DNA of 64,000 bases from Corallococcus sp. NCRR (GTDB taxonomy: Bacteria; Myxococcota; Myxococcia; Myxococcales; Myxococcaceae): contig NZ_CP114039.1 of the NCBI RefSeq assembly GCF_026965535.1, forward strand, positions 3,968,001 through 4,032,000, read 5' to 3'. How positions within the stretch are numbered: the first letter of the stretch is position 1; each line of letters opens with the position of its first letter. Below, piece by piece: positions 32,117-41,311 of this stretch. Made by a program: the position numbers and the translations under genes. Below the pieces are notes generated by a model. The model was not told where the DNA came from. It was given only the letters and a program-made list of their open reading frames with translations, and did no database searches.

Positions 32117-34048
32117 ATGCCCATGAGCCCGACCTACCGAATCCACCCTGCCATTGGCATCGCACGCGTTGGCAACAGCGAGGACTACTACCTGGGGCCG
32201 GTGACGGCCGGAGGACTGCCGCTGGAGAAGGATGGCCAGACGGAGGTGAAGGCCTTCCGCGACGCTCAAGGTGGCATCCGGAGGCAGGCGGCGCGCTTCC
32301 AGGTGTTTGTCTATGACGACCAGAGCCCGCAGGGCCGCCCGGTGGCGCTGGGGCAGGACGTCCAGGACGTCCAGTGGACCGTGCACGTGGCCAACAAGAA
32401 GGCGGCCTGGTACGAGTTCCAGCAGCTCTCCGGCGTGGACGGCAATCACGGGGGCCAGCCGCTGCGCAATCCCAGGATTGCGAGGGGGTTTCGCAATGCG
32501 CTGATCATCGACCCGGGGCCGCGCACCGTCGCGGCCCGGGGCTCCGCGGGGCTGCCGTCCTCCTCCGCCTTCGACGCGCCGAGCGCACCCCGCGGCTATC
32601 CGGTGAACTTCCCGGAGGCGGGCCTGGTCCCGGAGAACAGCGACATCACCACGCTGGGGCAGCTCTCCGTGGACGCCCAGGGCCGCATGGACTTCCGGGG
32701 CGGCTATGGGCGCTCCGGGTGCTCCACGCGGTGGATGGTCACCACGGCGCTGCTCAACACCGTCAACACCACCGATAGCAGCAAGTCCGACTACCTGCCG
32801 CCCGGCGCCGTCGGGTTGCTGCGGCAGATCGCCGACATCGGGTACGCCACGGAGGAGGCGTTCCGGGCGGCCATCATCGGCGTCCTCGGCCAGAACTTCG
32901 GCACGGCCCTGGCCCCGACCGTGGAAGCGATTGCGTACGAGCAGCCGCGCATCGACAACTACGCCAACAACAACTACTGGTGGGACGACACGTCGGACGG
33001 TCCCGTCAGCGCCCGCGTCGTCCTCCCGAACGGCACGCCCGTGGAGGCCACGCCCGCCTGGGTGATGGTGGCGCCGCCGGCCTACGCGCCGCAGATCCTC
33101 AACATGGTGACGCTCTACGACACCATCTACGACGCGCTCGTGCGCTCGCGGAACCTGGCGCCGGACCTCTACGGTCCCAACGGCTTCAATCCCAACTACG
33201 TGCCCAACTATCAGGCGGAGATCCGCCCCATCCTGGCGCGGCCGTCCATCTATCAATGGGTCGCCAACATCAACTCGCAGGGCACGGCGGGACATGACGG
33301 GGTGGTGCGGCAGGACGGGTCGCCGTCCAACTTCTTCGGCTACCTGCGCCAGCCGGGCCATGAGAACGACCCGACGCCGGGCCTGATGCCCAAGCTGGCC
33401 GGGGATGATCCGCTGCAGGGCGAGCCCAACGTCATCCCCAGCCCCCCGAGCAAGTACCTCACGCTGACGCGCACGCAGTACTTCCTGCTCCAGCAGTTCA
33501 GCCAGCAGGTGTACTCCAAGCAACCGCCGCCCGCGTCCACGCTGGGGCCCGGCGAGCAGTGGGACCGCGGGGTGCTGGAGAACTGCGTGGGCGGGCCGTT
33601 CTGCCCGGGCATCGAGATGACCTGGCTGTGCCGCGACCCGGCCATCTACGAGGAGCCCTTCCGCATCAAGCCCATGCCGTCCACCGGCAACTCGGGCCTC
33701 CAGTGGGACACCGAGCCCACCGCGGGCCACGGCCTCCAGCCGGGAGACGCCACCAAGTACATGGCGCTGCCGTGGCAGGCGGACTTCAACGAGTGCTCCA
33801 ACCAGACCACCGACTACACCAACCTCTGGTGGTGGCCCGCGCAGCGCCCGTACTTCGTCTCGTACATGGAGGGCGGCCAGGTGAAGCAGGACTACTGGAC
33901 GCGTCCGGCCGGCGCCAACTTCGTCGTCGACGAGACCATGGTCTTCAACTGGAAGGACCTGGGCTTCATCCTCAAGCAGTCCGGCACGGGCCCGCTGTTC
34001 CTGGAGGTCGAGCGCCGGCCGCTGGAGCACAAGGACGGGACGGCCTGA
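32117..34048 (+). CDS. LodA/GoxA-like quinoprotein oxidase (cysteine tryptophylquinone family)
   Basis: 643 residues. The N-terminus (YRIHPAIGIARVGNSEDYYLGP) and the C-terminal half are typical of LodA/GoxA enzymes, which oxidise free amino acids with a self-derived cysteine tryptophylquinone. The likely cofactor Cys is Cys490 in ENCVGGPFCPGIE; the partner Trp is probably Trp553 in LPWQADF (63 residues away; LodA uses Cys516 and Trp581). A WWWPAQRP block follows. LodA needs an Asp four residues before the Cys; here that position is Val, with Asp seven before and Glu two before. No signal peptide is seen. ATG 32117 is chosen (32123 possible). It is first gene of a three-gene operon with its LodB-like partner 3 bp downstream. 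Confidence 0.9.
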   Translation: MPMSPTYRIHPAIGIARVGNSEDYYLGPVTAGGLPLEKDGQTEVKAFRDAQGGIRRQAARFQVFVYDDQSPQGRPVALGQDVQDVQWTVHVANKKAAWYEFQQLSGVDGNHGGQPLRNPRIARGFRNALIIDPGPRTVAARGSAGLPSSSAFDAPSAPRGYPVNFPEAGLVPENSDITTLGQLSVDAQGRMDFRGGYGRSGCSTRWMVTTALLNTVNTTDSSKSDYLPPGAVGLLRQIADIGYATEEAFRAAIIGVLGQNFGTALAPTVEAIAYEQPRIDNYANNNYWWDDTSDGPVSARVVLPNGTPVEATPAWVMVAPPAYAPQILNMVTLYDTIYDALVRSRNLAPDLYGPNGFNPNYVPNYQAEIRPILARPSIYQWVANINSQGTAGHDGVVRQDGSPSNFFGYLRQPGHENDPTPGLMPKLAGDDPLQGEPNVIPSPPSKYLTLTRTQYFLLQQFSQQVYSKQPPPASTLGPGEQWDRGVLENCVGGPFCPGIEMTWLCRDPAIYEEPFRIKPMPSTGNSGLQWDTEPTAGHGLQPGDATKYMALPWQADFNECSNQTTDYTNLWWWPAQRPYFVSYMEGGQVKQDYWTRPAGANFVVDETMVFNWKDLGFILKQSGTGPLFLEVERRPLEHKDGTA

Positions 34049-34051
34049 GCC

Positions 34052-35218
34052 GTGGGCGACCTCCGGTTTGACGTCGCCGTGCTGGGCGGCGGTCCCGCGG
34101 GCGCGGCGCTGGCGCTGGCGTTGCGCAGGCACTCGGGCCTGCGCGTCGTCTTGTTCGAGCGCTCCACCTACGCGCAGCCCCACCTGGGCGAGACGCTGCC
34201 TCCGGACAGCCGGCGGCTCCTGGCGCGGCTGGGCGTCTGGGAGGCCTTCGCGCGCCAGGGCCACCTGCGCTCCATGGGCTCGTGCTCGCGCTGGGGGGAC
34301 TCCGCGCTGGGCTACAACGACCACCTGCGCTCGCCGTGGGGCACGGGCTGGCACCTGGACCGGGCCCGCTTCGACCGGATGCTCGCGGACGAGGCCTCGC
34401 GCCTCGGCGTGGACGTTCGCACCGGCGCGGCGGTGACGGACTGGACGCCCCTGGCGCACGGCGGCCACCGCCTCTTCCTGCCCCTGCAAGGGGACGCGCC
34501 CCGCGCCTTCGTGGACGCGCGCTTCGTGGTGGACGCCACGGGCCGCGGCGCCGTCTTCGCCACGTCGCGGGGGGCCCGGCGCCACACGGTGGACCGCACC
34601 TTCGGCCTGTGCGGCACGTTCGCGCTCCAGCCCGGCCGCGCCGTGGACGCGCTCACGCTGGTGGAGGCGTGCGAGGACGGCTGGTGGTACTCCGCGCGGA
34701 TGCCCGGCGACCAGGTCGTCTTCGGGCTGATGGGCGACCGGGATTCGCTCCAGGGCGTGTCGCCGAAGGACGCCGGGGCCTGGCGCGCGCGGATGGAGCG
34801 CGCGCCGGAGACGCTCCGCCGCCTGGAGGCCTGTGACTTCACCGGCGGGCCCCTGCGCGCGGTGTCCGCGAACGTCGCCTGCCTGGACCGGCTGCACGGC
34901 GAGGACTGGCTCGCGGTGGGGGATGCCGCGTGCACGTTGGATCCGCTGTCCTCGCAGGGTACGTCCCAGGCCCTGCGCTCCGCGCATCAGGCCGCCGAAG
35001 CCGTGGGCCGGCACCTGCGCGGTGACTTCACCGCGTTGCGCCTCCACGAGGCGAGCACGCGGCACGCGTTCCAGGAGCACCTGCGCATCCGCGAGGGCTA
35101 CTACCGCCTGGAGCGCCGCTGGCCCCACGCGCCGTACTGGCGCAACCGCCAGCAATACCACGCACCCCTTCCATTCGTCGCAGCCCTGAACCCCCTCTCC
35201 GTTGGGAAGAACGCATGA
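34052..35218 (+). CDS. LodB-like FAD-dependent modifying enzyme
   Basis: 388 residues starting at GTG three bases after the LodA-like stop. VAVLGGGPAGAALALAL (9-25) is the FAD-binding Rossmann motif, WLAVGDAACTLDPLSSQG the second FAD motif (about residues 289-306), and YYRLERRWPHAPYW a C-terminal block seen in tryptophan-halogenase-like flavoproteins. LodB proteins are required for making the tryptophylquinone of LodA, so this one most likely matures the upstream gene product. Its stop overlaps the start of the cytochrome gene (ATGA), giving tight coupling. Confidence 0.9.
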   Translation: MGDLRFDVAVLGGGPAGAALALALRRHSGLRVVLFERSTYAQPHLGETLPPDSRRLLARLGVWEAFARQGHLRSMGSCSRWGDSALGYNDHLRSPWGTGWHLDRARFDRMLADEASRLGVDVRTGAAVTDWTPLAHGGHRLFLPLQGDAPRAFVDARFVVDATGRGAVFATSRGARRHTVDRTFGLCGTFALQPGRAVDALTLVEACEDGWWYSARMPGDQVVFGLMGDRDSLQGVSPKDAGAWRARMERAPETLRRLEACDFTGGPLRAVSANVACLDRLHGEDWLAVGDAACTLDPLSSQGTSQALRSAHQAAEAVGRHLRGDFTALRLHEASTRHAFQEHLRIREGYYRLERRWPHAPYWRNRQQYHAPLPFVAALNPLSVGKNA

Positions 35219-38200
35219 CAACCGGACGTCTTCGACCGTCGCGTCACCTGCTCGCCGCCGCGGGTGTCCTCGCGCTGGGCGCGTGCACCTCATGGGAGCG
35301 CGCCGCCGACGTGCCTCCGACCCAGGCCGTGGCCGCGGTGGACGGCTACCTGTCGCCGCCCTTCCCGGTGTTCCCGCACGGGAACACGCTCACGTCATCG
35401 CTGGCGGACAACCACCCGGCGGTGCAGCAGTTCCTGACGTACTACAGCCAGCGGGCCGGCGTGCCGGTGCCCAACCTGACGCGCGCCTCGCTGTTCGCGC
35501 TGCCCAAGCGGTCGCTGGACATCGCGCACAACGGGTTGGACCTGGCGTCAGGCAACTTCAACTCGTCGCTGGTGTGCCAGTCCTGCCATGACAGCGATTG
35601 GAAGGCGTCCGGCACGGACCTGCCGCAGATGTCCTTCTGGGCGCAGCCCGGCGTGGCGCAGGTGGACCCCTCCGGCAAGAGGGACCTCGCGTCCAACTGG
35701 TCCCTCTTCGGGGACTGGAGCGGCTCCATCAAGGCGCTGGCGGCGCGCGACCCCGTCTTCCTGGCGCAGGTGGAGAACACGCGCTCCCTTTCGCCGAACC
35801 AGCCGGAGCAGGTGGACAACCTCTGTCTGCGCTGCCACTCGCCGCTGGGGCAGCGGCAGGCGAACCAGCAGGGGAAGCCCTTCAGCCACTTCATGCTGTA
35901 CGCGACGCCCGAGGGCTCCGGCTACACGAGCCCCGTCCACGACCCGAACGCGAGCCCCGCCAACGCCACGCTGGGCGCGCTGGGCCGGGACGGCGTGTCG
36001 TGCGCCGCGTGCCACGACGTGGCGCCCAAGCAGGGACTGCCCTGGGACGGCAAGGACTTCACGACGTTCTACGGCAGCGAGGCCAACAGCGTCTTCGGTG
36101 GGAACCTGTCCAACCGCCTCAAGGACACGGGTGACTCCCACCAGCCTCCGGCGTTCCCGTTCACCTCGCACATGAACACCCGGCCGGGCTCCGTGGTGGG
36201 GCCGGACACGGGGCTCAACATCGCGCCCATGGCCGCGGCGGGCCTGGGGCTGGAGACGGCCACCAACGCGGCGGGAGGCCAGCCGTACCTGCGTGACGCG
36301 ACGGTGTGCGGCTCCTGCCACGTGGTGGTGCTGCCCAAGGTCCCGGACCGGTACAGCAACGCGCTGACCCTCCAGGAGGCGCAGTCGCGCGGCGGCTACG
36401 TGAAGCCAGCGAGCTGCCCCACCGGGCAGAAGAACTTCACCGGCGACTTCCTCACGGACCCCTGCGTGGGCCTGGCCTACGAGCAGACGACGTACTTCGA
36501 GTGGCTCAACAGCGGCTACGCCACCCAGACGGCGTCCTGCATCACGTGCCACATGCAGCTGGCCAGCGTGTCCACCAACGACGGCTTCGAGCCGGTGGCG
36601 CAGGTGAACGCGGACCTGGCGAAGTTCTACCAGGGCAACACGGCCACGACGCCGCGCCAGTACAACCGGCACTCGCTGCTGGGCGTGAACCTCTTCGTCC
36701 ACGAGATGTTCCAGCAGTTCCCGGACGTGCTGGGCATCGAGTACTACCCGTCGGAGAACTCGGTGGTGCCGCCGTTCCTCCAGTCGACGCCCATCCGCAC
36801 GCGCACGGGCAACCTCATCCAGAACCCGGGCGCGGAGAACGGCGACGCGCGGGGCTGGACGGTGAGAGCGGGCACCCGGATGCAGGCCGTCAAGAGCGAG
36901 GGGAACGTCAAGCCCGCCCACGGTCAGTACTTCTTCACCGTGCGCAGCGACGCCCTCGGGAGCGAAGGGGCGACGCTGACGCTCGACGTGTCCCAGTACG
37001 CCCAGTACATCGACCGGAATGGCGGCGAGGTGGAGCTGAACTGGGGCGCGAGCGTGTTCTACCAGAACGCCTTCGAGGCCAACTTCCCCATCAAGCTCAC
37101 GTTCGGGGGCTCGAACCACATCCCGGACATGCCCGAGTTCAGGAACCCGACCTACGGTACGTGGCTGAGCTTCAACCGGAACGTCCATCTCAGCCCGGGG
37201 ACCCGCTCGGTCACCGTGGTGGTACCGACCAACCTCGGGGTGGATGACCTGTTCCTGTCCCTGACGCTGCCGGAGGCCGCCGCGCCCCAGCTGACGGACG
37301 CGAGCCGGAGCTACGCGGTGGCGAAGAACCTGCTCAACGCGGAGCAGTCCATCCTGGACCTGGCTGTGAACACGTCGCAGGGCGTCTTCAACCCGCTGAA
37401 GCCGGCGGTCCAGGTGTCCGTCGCGCCGCCCACCAACGCAGGCGCCACACAGGACTTCGCCGTCACCGTCACCAACAACGTGGGGCACAAGTTCCCCAGC
37501 GGCGCGGGCTTCCGCCGGGCCTTCGTGCAGTTCGAGCTGCTGGGCGACGGCGGCCGGGTCATCTGGGCGTCCGGCCAGCCGAACGCCTGGGGTGCCATCT
37601 GCCAGGGCGCGTGCAACGTGGCTGGCAGCAACACGCTGCCCTCCGAGTTCGCCACCACCGCCGGTCAGCTCCAGCCCCACCGCCAGGTCATCACCGACGA
37701 GTCGCAGGCGCAGATCTACGAGCTGCGCGTGGTGGACGACTACAAGCAGCTCACCTCCACGGAGCTGCAGCAGTTCCAGGGCGTGAAGGACAACCGCATC
37801 CTGCCGCTGGGCTGGGTGCCGCCCGCGGCGCGCAATCCCTCGGATGCGTTGCTGGGGCTCAACCTCCAGCAGCTCGCCACGCTGACGGAGCCCATGAGCA
37901 CGGTGCTGGGGACCGGCGACACGAGCGTCACCAGCGACCCGGACTACAGCGCGAAGTCCGCGCCGGGCATGGACCACATCACGTACCGCATCCCGACGAA
38001 CCGCACGGCGGGCTGGAAGTCCGCGCGGGTGCGGGTGAACTACCAGACCATCCCGCCCTTCTACCTGGCGGCGCGCTTCAAGGAGGGGCTGACGAACATC
38101 CAGGGCCAGCCGAAGACGCCGGGCCCCGCCATGTCGCGGCTCATCTACATGACCAGCCGGCTCAACAACCAGTCCGGTCTGTCGTACGCGCCGGACCCCA

Positions 38201-38280
38201 GCCAGCCGTCGAAGAAGGTCGACTTCCTCAGCAACTGGACGATGGTCATGGGCGAGTGGACGCAGGTGTCCACGCCGTAG
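35215..38280 (+). CDS. Five-heme c-type cytochrome lipoprotein of the LodA-like operon
   Basis: 1021 residues. A lipoprotein signal ends LGAC (Cys24). Five CXXCH heme sites are visible: CQSCH 121, CLRCH 204, CAACH 263, CGSCH 365 and CITCH 442. Residues about 530-690 look like a beta-sandwich insert (NPGAENGDARGWTV). The C-terminal part contains NNVGHKFPSGAGFRRAF, a motif met in multiheme cytochromes. It should sit on the periplasmic or outer face and carry electrons. Its start overlaps the LodB-like stop, so it is made with the oxidase. A direct role as electron acceptor for the quinoprotein is inferred; cytosolic LodA-like and exported cytochrome would need a shuttle or co-export. Confidence 0.88.
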   Translation: MTTGRLRPSRHLLAAAGVLALGACTSWERAADVPPTQAVAAVDGYLSPPFPVFPHGNTLTSSLADNHPAVQQFLTYYSQRAGVPVPNLTRASLFALPKRSLDIAHNGLDLASGNFNSSLVCQSCHDSDWKASGTDLPQMSFWAQPGVAQVDPSGKRDLASNWSLFGDWSGSIKALAARDPVFLAQVENTRSLSPNQPEQVDNLCLRCHSPLGQRQANQQGKPFSHFMLYATPEGSGYTSPVHDPNASPANATLGALGRDGVSCAACHDVAPKQGLPWDGKDFTTFYGSEANSVFGGNLSNRLKDTGDSHQPPAFPFTSHMNTRPGSVVGPDTGLNIAPMAAAGLGLETATNAAGGQPYLRDATVCGSCHVVVLPKVPDRYSNALTLQEAQSRGGYVKPASCPTGQKNFTGDFLTDPCVGLAYEQTTYFEWLNSGYATQTASCITCHMQLASVSTNDGFEPVAQVNADLAKFYQGNTATTPRQYNRHSLLGVNLFVHEMFQQFPDVLGIEYYPSENSVVPPFLQSTPIRTRTGNLIQNPGAENGDARGWTVRAGTRMQAVKSEGNVKPAHGQYFFTVRSDALGSEGATLTLDVSQYAQYIDRNGGEVELNWGASVFYQNAFEANFPIKLTFGGSNHIPDMPEFRNPTYGTWLSFNRNVHLSPGTRSVTVVVPTNLGVDDLFLSLTLPEAAAPQLTDASRSYAVAKNLLNAEQSILDLAVNTSQGVFNPLKPAVQVSVAPPTNAGATQDFAVTVTNNVGHKFPSGAGFRRAFVQFELLGDGGRVIWASGQPNAWGAICQGACNVAGSNTLPSEFATTAGQLQPHRQVITDESQAQIYELRVVDDYKQLTSTELQQFQGVKDNRILPLGWVPPAARNPSDALLGLNLQQLATLTEPMSTVLGTGDTSVTSDPDYSAKSAPGMDHITYRIPTNRTAGWKSARVRVNYQTIPPFYLAARFKEGLTNIQGQPKTPGPAMSRLIYMTSRLNNQSGLSYAPDPSQPSKKVDFLSNWTMVMGEWTQVSTP

Positions 38281-38328
38281 GTGACATCAAGGCGCGCAGG
38301 GTGGACGGGGATTCGCTAGAAGCGGCGC

Positions 38329-39708
38329 ATGCTTCCGGCGTCCTCCCCGTCCCTTCGCGGCTTCGCGGCTTCGTCCCTCTCGGTCTGGCTGCTGTGTCTG
38401 GGGTTGTTCGGGGTCTACACCACGAGCCAGGTACAGATGCAGACGGACTCGCTGTGGTCCATCCCCTCCGCGGCCAGCATCCTCCACGAGGGCAACGCCG
38501 ACCTGGATGAGTACGCGCCGTCGTTCACCCCGGCGACCGCGTACGCCCGGGGCGTCTACGGCGGCCACACCTATTACGAGTACCCGCCCGGGGTGATGGT
38601 CGCCGCGCTCCCGTTCCTCGCGGCGGCGGAGGGGCTGTTCTCCCTGGGCCGGCCGCTGCTCACGCACCTGGGCGCTCCGGGCGCGAACGCGTTGGCGTGG
38701 CTGGAGTTGTTCCGGAGCACCGGCCAGGTGGACCTGGGCTCCTTCCACCGCACCGAGAACCTCATCGCTTCGTTCTACGTCTGCGCCGCCGCGGGCGTGC
38801 TGCTCGTCGCGCTGCGAAGGCGCGTGTCCGCCCGCGCCGCGCTCGTCACCGTCCTGCTCTTCGGACTGGGGACGACGGCGTACTCCACCGCCAGCCGCGT
38901 CCTCTGGCAGCACGGTCCCGGGCTGCTCGCCATCGCCTACGTCGTGCTGCTGCTGTCGAGGCCCGCGCAGACGCAGCGCACCGCGTTCCTCGCCGGGCTC
39001 GCGGTGGCGCTCGCGTATGTGTGCCGGCCCACGCACTCCCTCTCCGTGGTCGTCATCACCGCGTACTTCGTCCTGCGCTTCCGCCGGCTGCTGCCCGCGT
39101 ACTTCGCGGGCGCGGCGCTCGTGGCGCTGCCGTTCTGCGGGTACAACCTCCGCCTCTACGGTTCGCTCCTGTCGCCGTATTACACGCACCCGCTGGAGGT
39201 CATGGGCTCGCGCTTCCTCATGGCGCTGGCCACGAACCTGGTGAGCCCGTCGCGCGGGCTGCTGCTCTATTCGCCGTTCCTGGTGCTCGCCGGGGTGGGG
39301 TTCGTCCAGCGCTGGCGGAGCCGGGAGCTGGAGCCTTCCGAGAAGGCCTTCGCCGTCATCGTGCTCCTGCACTGGATCGCCATCTCCGCGTTCCCCGTCT
39401 GGTGGGCGGGGCACTCCGTGGGGCCGCGCTTCTTCACGGATGTGCTGCCCTATCTCGCCGTCTTCCTTGCGTATCCCGTGCGGCTCGCGGTGGATGCGCC
39501 CCGCCAGCATCGCGCCCTGGTGGGCGTGCTCGCCGTGACGGCCGCGTTCAGCTTCGTCTTCCACTGGCGCGCCTCCACCTCCTACGACGTGCACGCGTGG
39601 AACTCCGTGCCGGTGGACGTGGACAGCGCGCCGGAGCGCGTCTGGGACTGGAAGGACCCGCAGCTCGTGCGCGCCGTTCCGGCCCGCTTCCGCGGCAACG
39701 CCCCGTAG
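38329..39708 (+). CDS. GT-C-like multi-pass membrane protein
   Basis: 459 residues with about ten membrane helices. An early loop contains TYYEYPPGVMVAALPF and later LYGSLLSPYYTHPLE and WWAGHSVGPRFFTDVLPYLAVF, a layout similar to polyprenyl-phosphate-dependent (GT-C, PMT/ArnT-like) glycosyltransferases. A DxD/ED motif in the first loop is only weakly seen (ADLDEYAP), so catalysis is not certain. It starts 48 bp after the cytochrome stop; whether it belongs to that operon is unclear. Confidence 0.7.
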   Translation: MLPASSPSLRGFAASSLSVWLLCLGLFGVYTTSQVQMQTDSLWSIPSAASILHEGNADLDEYAPSFTPATAYARGVYGGHTYYEYPPGVMVAALPFLAAAEGLFSLGRPLLTHLGAPGANALAWLELFRSTGQVDLGSFHRTENLIASFYVCAAAGVLLVALRRRVSARAALVTVLLFGLGTTAYSTASRVLWQHGPGLLAIAYVVLLLSRPAQTQRTAFLAGLAVALAYVCRPTHSLSVVVITAYFVLRFRRLLPAYFAGAALVALPFCGYNLRLYGSLLSPYYTHPLEVMGSRFLMALATNLVSPSRGLLLYSPFLVLAGVGFVQRWRSRELEPSEKAFAVIVLLHWIAISAFPVWWAGHSVGPRFFTDVLPYLAVFLAYPVRLAVDAPRQHRALVGVLAVTAAFSFVFHWRASTSYDVHAWNSVPVDVDSAPERVWDWKDPQLVRAVPARFRGNAP

Positions 39709-39830
39709 GGCAGGGGCTCCGTCGCCTGCCTGCCTTTCTGCATGCATCCGCGTCTGGGCAGCCAGGGGTCTTGGCGTGTGCCGGGGACGCCTCCAGCTTT
39801 GCACCGGACCTTTCTGTTGGAGGCGGTGTC

Positions 39831-40181
39831 ATGGCGAAGGCGATGAGCAAGCTGCCGCGCGCGCTGGGCTGGTTCAGCGTGGGCCTGGGCGTCACGGAGT
39901 TGTTGGGTGCGTGGAACCTGCTCCGGTTCTTCGGCATCTCGCGCGGGGACAGGTGGGTGCGGGCCTACGGTGCCCGGGAGCTCGCGGCCGGTGTGGCGCT
40001 GCTGAGCCCCGCGAAGAAGCGCCCGTGGCTGTGGGCGCGAGTGGCCGGTGACGCGCTCGACCTGGCCACCATGGGCAAGGGCCTGCGTGAGCCGGGTGTG
40101 CGCAAGGGCCGCCTGCTCGCCGCCACCGGCGCTGTCGCGGGCATCACGCTGCTGGACATCTACGCCGCCGCGAACGCGTAG
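39831..40181 (+). CDS. Small membrane protein of unknown function
   Basis: 116 residues with GGAGG upstream of ATG 39831. It has three or four short hydrophobic segments (LGWFSVGLGVTELLGAWNLL, YGARELAAGVALLS, RLLAATGAVAGITLLDIYA), as in DUF4267-like or cyclase/dehydrase-associated membrane proteins. No catalytic motif. It stands alone between the GT-C-like gene and the metallophosphatase. Confidence 0.75.
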   Translation: MAKAMSKLPRALGWFSVGLGVTELLGAWNLLRFFGISRGDRWVRAYGARELAAGVALLSPAKKRPWLWARVAGDALDLATMGKGLREPGVRKGRLLAATGAVAGITLLDIYAAANA

Positions 40182-40233
40182 CCCCGAGCGGGACGTGCGC
40201 TAGGCTTGCTCCTTCTTCGAAGGAAGGAAGCCC

Positions 40234-41208
40234 GTGCGTCCCGTTCTCCTGTCCCTGCTGCTCCTGCCCGCGCTCGCGGGCGCCGCCGCCCCGAAGGCGC
40301 AGGACCCGTTCGTCTTCACGGGCGTGGAGCGCATCGTCGCCGTGGCGGACGTGCACGGTGACGTGGACGCGCTGAAGGAAGTCTTGCGGCTCGCGGGCCT
40401 CATCGACGCGAAGGACCGCTGGATTGGAGGCAAGGCGCACCTGGTGCAGACCGGGGACCTGCCGGACCGGGGCGACCACACCCGCGACGCCTTCGAATTG
40501 CTGATGCGCCTGGAGACCGAGGCGCGCAAGGCCGGCGGCCGAGTGCACCCGCTGCTGGGCAACCACGAGCTGATGAACATGCGCGGCGACCTGCGCTACG
40601 TCACGCCCGGTGAGTTCGCCTCCTTCGCGGATCAGTCCTCCGTCGCTGACGGCCCGGGCGAGCCCAAGGGGCTCCGTGGCCACGCCGCCGCCTACGCCGC
40701 GGACGGACGCTACGGGAAGTGGCTGCGCTCGCACCCCGCGGTCATCCGCATCAACGACACGATTTTCCTCCACGGCGGCCTGGCGCCCACCGTCCCCGGC
40801 ACCTCGTTGGAGGAGGTGAACCGTTGGGTGTGGCAGGACCTGACGCCGGGGCAGGCTCCGGGCGGCGGCGTGGATCCGCAGGGCCCGGTGTGGTTCCGCG
40901 GCTACGCCATCGATGACGAAGCGAAGTGGGACGCGGGCCTCACGCAGGTGCTGGAGCGCTTCGGCGCCCGCCGCATGGTGATGGGCCACACGCCGTCCAA
41001 GGATGGCCGGCTCTCCATCCGCTTCGGAGGCCGCGTCATCGTCATCGACACCGGCCTCAGCACCCACTACGGCCGCCACCTGGCCGCGCTGGAGCTTCGC
41101 GGCGACCGCCTCACCGCGCTCTACCCGGAGGGCCGGGTGCCCCTGCTCACCACCCCCAAGGCCGCCACGCCCACCCCGCGCCCCGAGGCGAAGACGGGCA
41201 CGAAGTAG
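40234..41208 (+). CDS. Secreted calcineurin-like metallophosphoesterase
   Basis: 324 residues beginning at GTG after AAGGAAGG. A signal peptide (LLSLLLLPALAGAAA) is followed by the PPP-type metal motifs ADVHGD (GDxHG-like, near residue 37), QTGDLPDRGD (near 70), LLGNHELMN (near 110), FLHGGL and VMGHTPS. This order is that of Shewanella-type and cyanobacterial protein phosphatases, so it may remove phosphate from Ser/Thr/Tyr or from small phosphoesters outside the cytoplasm. A functional link to the kinase array is possible but not shown. Confidence 0.9.
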   Translation: MRPVLLSLLLLPALAGAAAPKAQDPFVFTGVERIVAVADVHGDVDALKEVLRLAGLIDAKDRWIGGKAHLVQTGDLPDRGDHTRDAFELLMRLETEARKAGGRVHPLLGNHELMNMRGDLRYVTPGEFASFADQSSVADGPGEPKGLRGHAAAYAADGRYGKWLRSHPAVIRINDTIFLHGGLAPTVPGTSLEEVNRWVWQDLTPGQAPGGGVDPQGPVWFRGYAIDDEAKWDAGLTQVLERFGARRMVMGHTPSKDGRLSIRFGGRVIVIDTGLSTHYGRHLAALELRGDRLTALYPEGRVPLLTTPKAATPTPRPEAKTGTK

Positions 41209-41261
41209 CCGGTCCTCCTCCGGACGCCCACTTGGAGGGTTCACTGGAAGTCTTTTGACTT

Positions 41262-41276
41262 TGATAGTCAGTATCA
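41262..41276. promoter_or_regulatory. Fur box upstream of the hemin operon
   Basis: TGATAGTCAGTATCA fits the 7-1-7 Fur consensus TGATAAT-N-ATTATCA with two symmetrical mismatches and extends as TTGATA...TATCAA. It stands 36 bp before the Com-like gene that heads the hemin genes. Iron-dependent repression is inferred. Confidence 0.75.
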
Positions 41277-41311
41277 ATATCGTCCAGCCCCATCGAACGC
41301 AGGGAGCCGCG

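Noticed and set aside
31955-35293. 1112-residue open frame on the minus strand across the LodA/LodB-like genes
   Set aside because: It is antisense to two well-supported coding regions, Arg/Gly/Pro/Val-rich without motifs, and arises from the GC-skewed third codon positions.
35548-37977. 809-residue minus-strand frame across the cytochrome gene
   Set aside because: Antisense shadow of the five-CXXCH protein; no domain or signal peptide.
38287-39804. 505-residue minus-strand frame opposite the GT-C-like protein
   Set aside because: Antisense composition artefact; the plus-strand frame has clear membrane helices.
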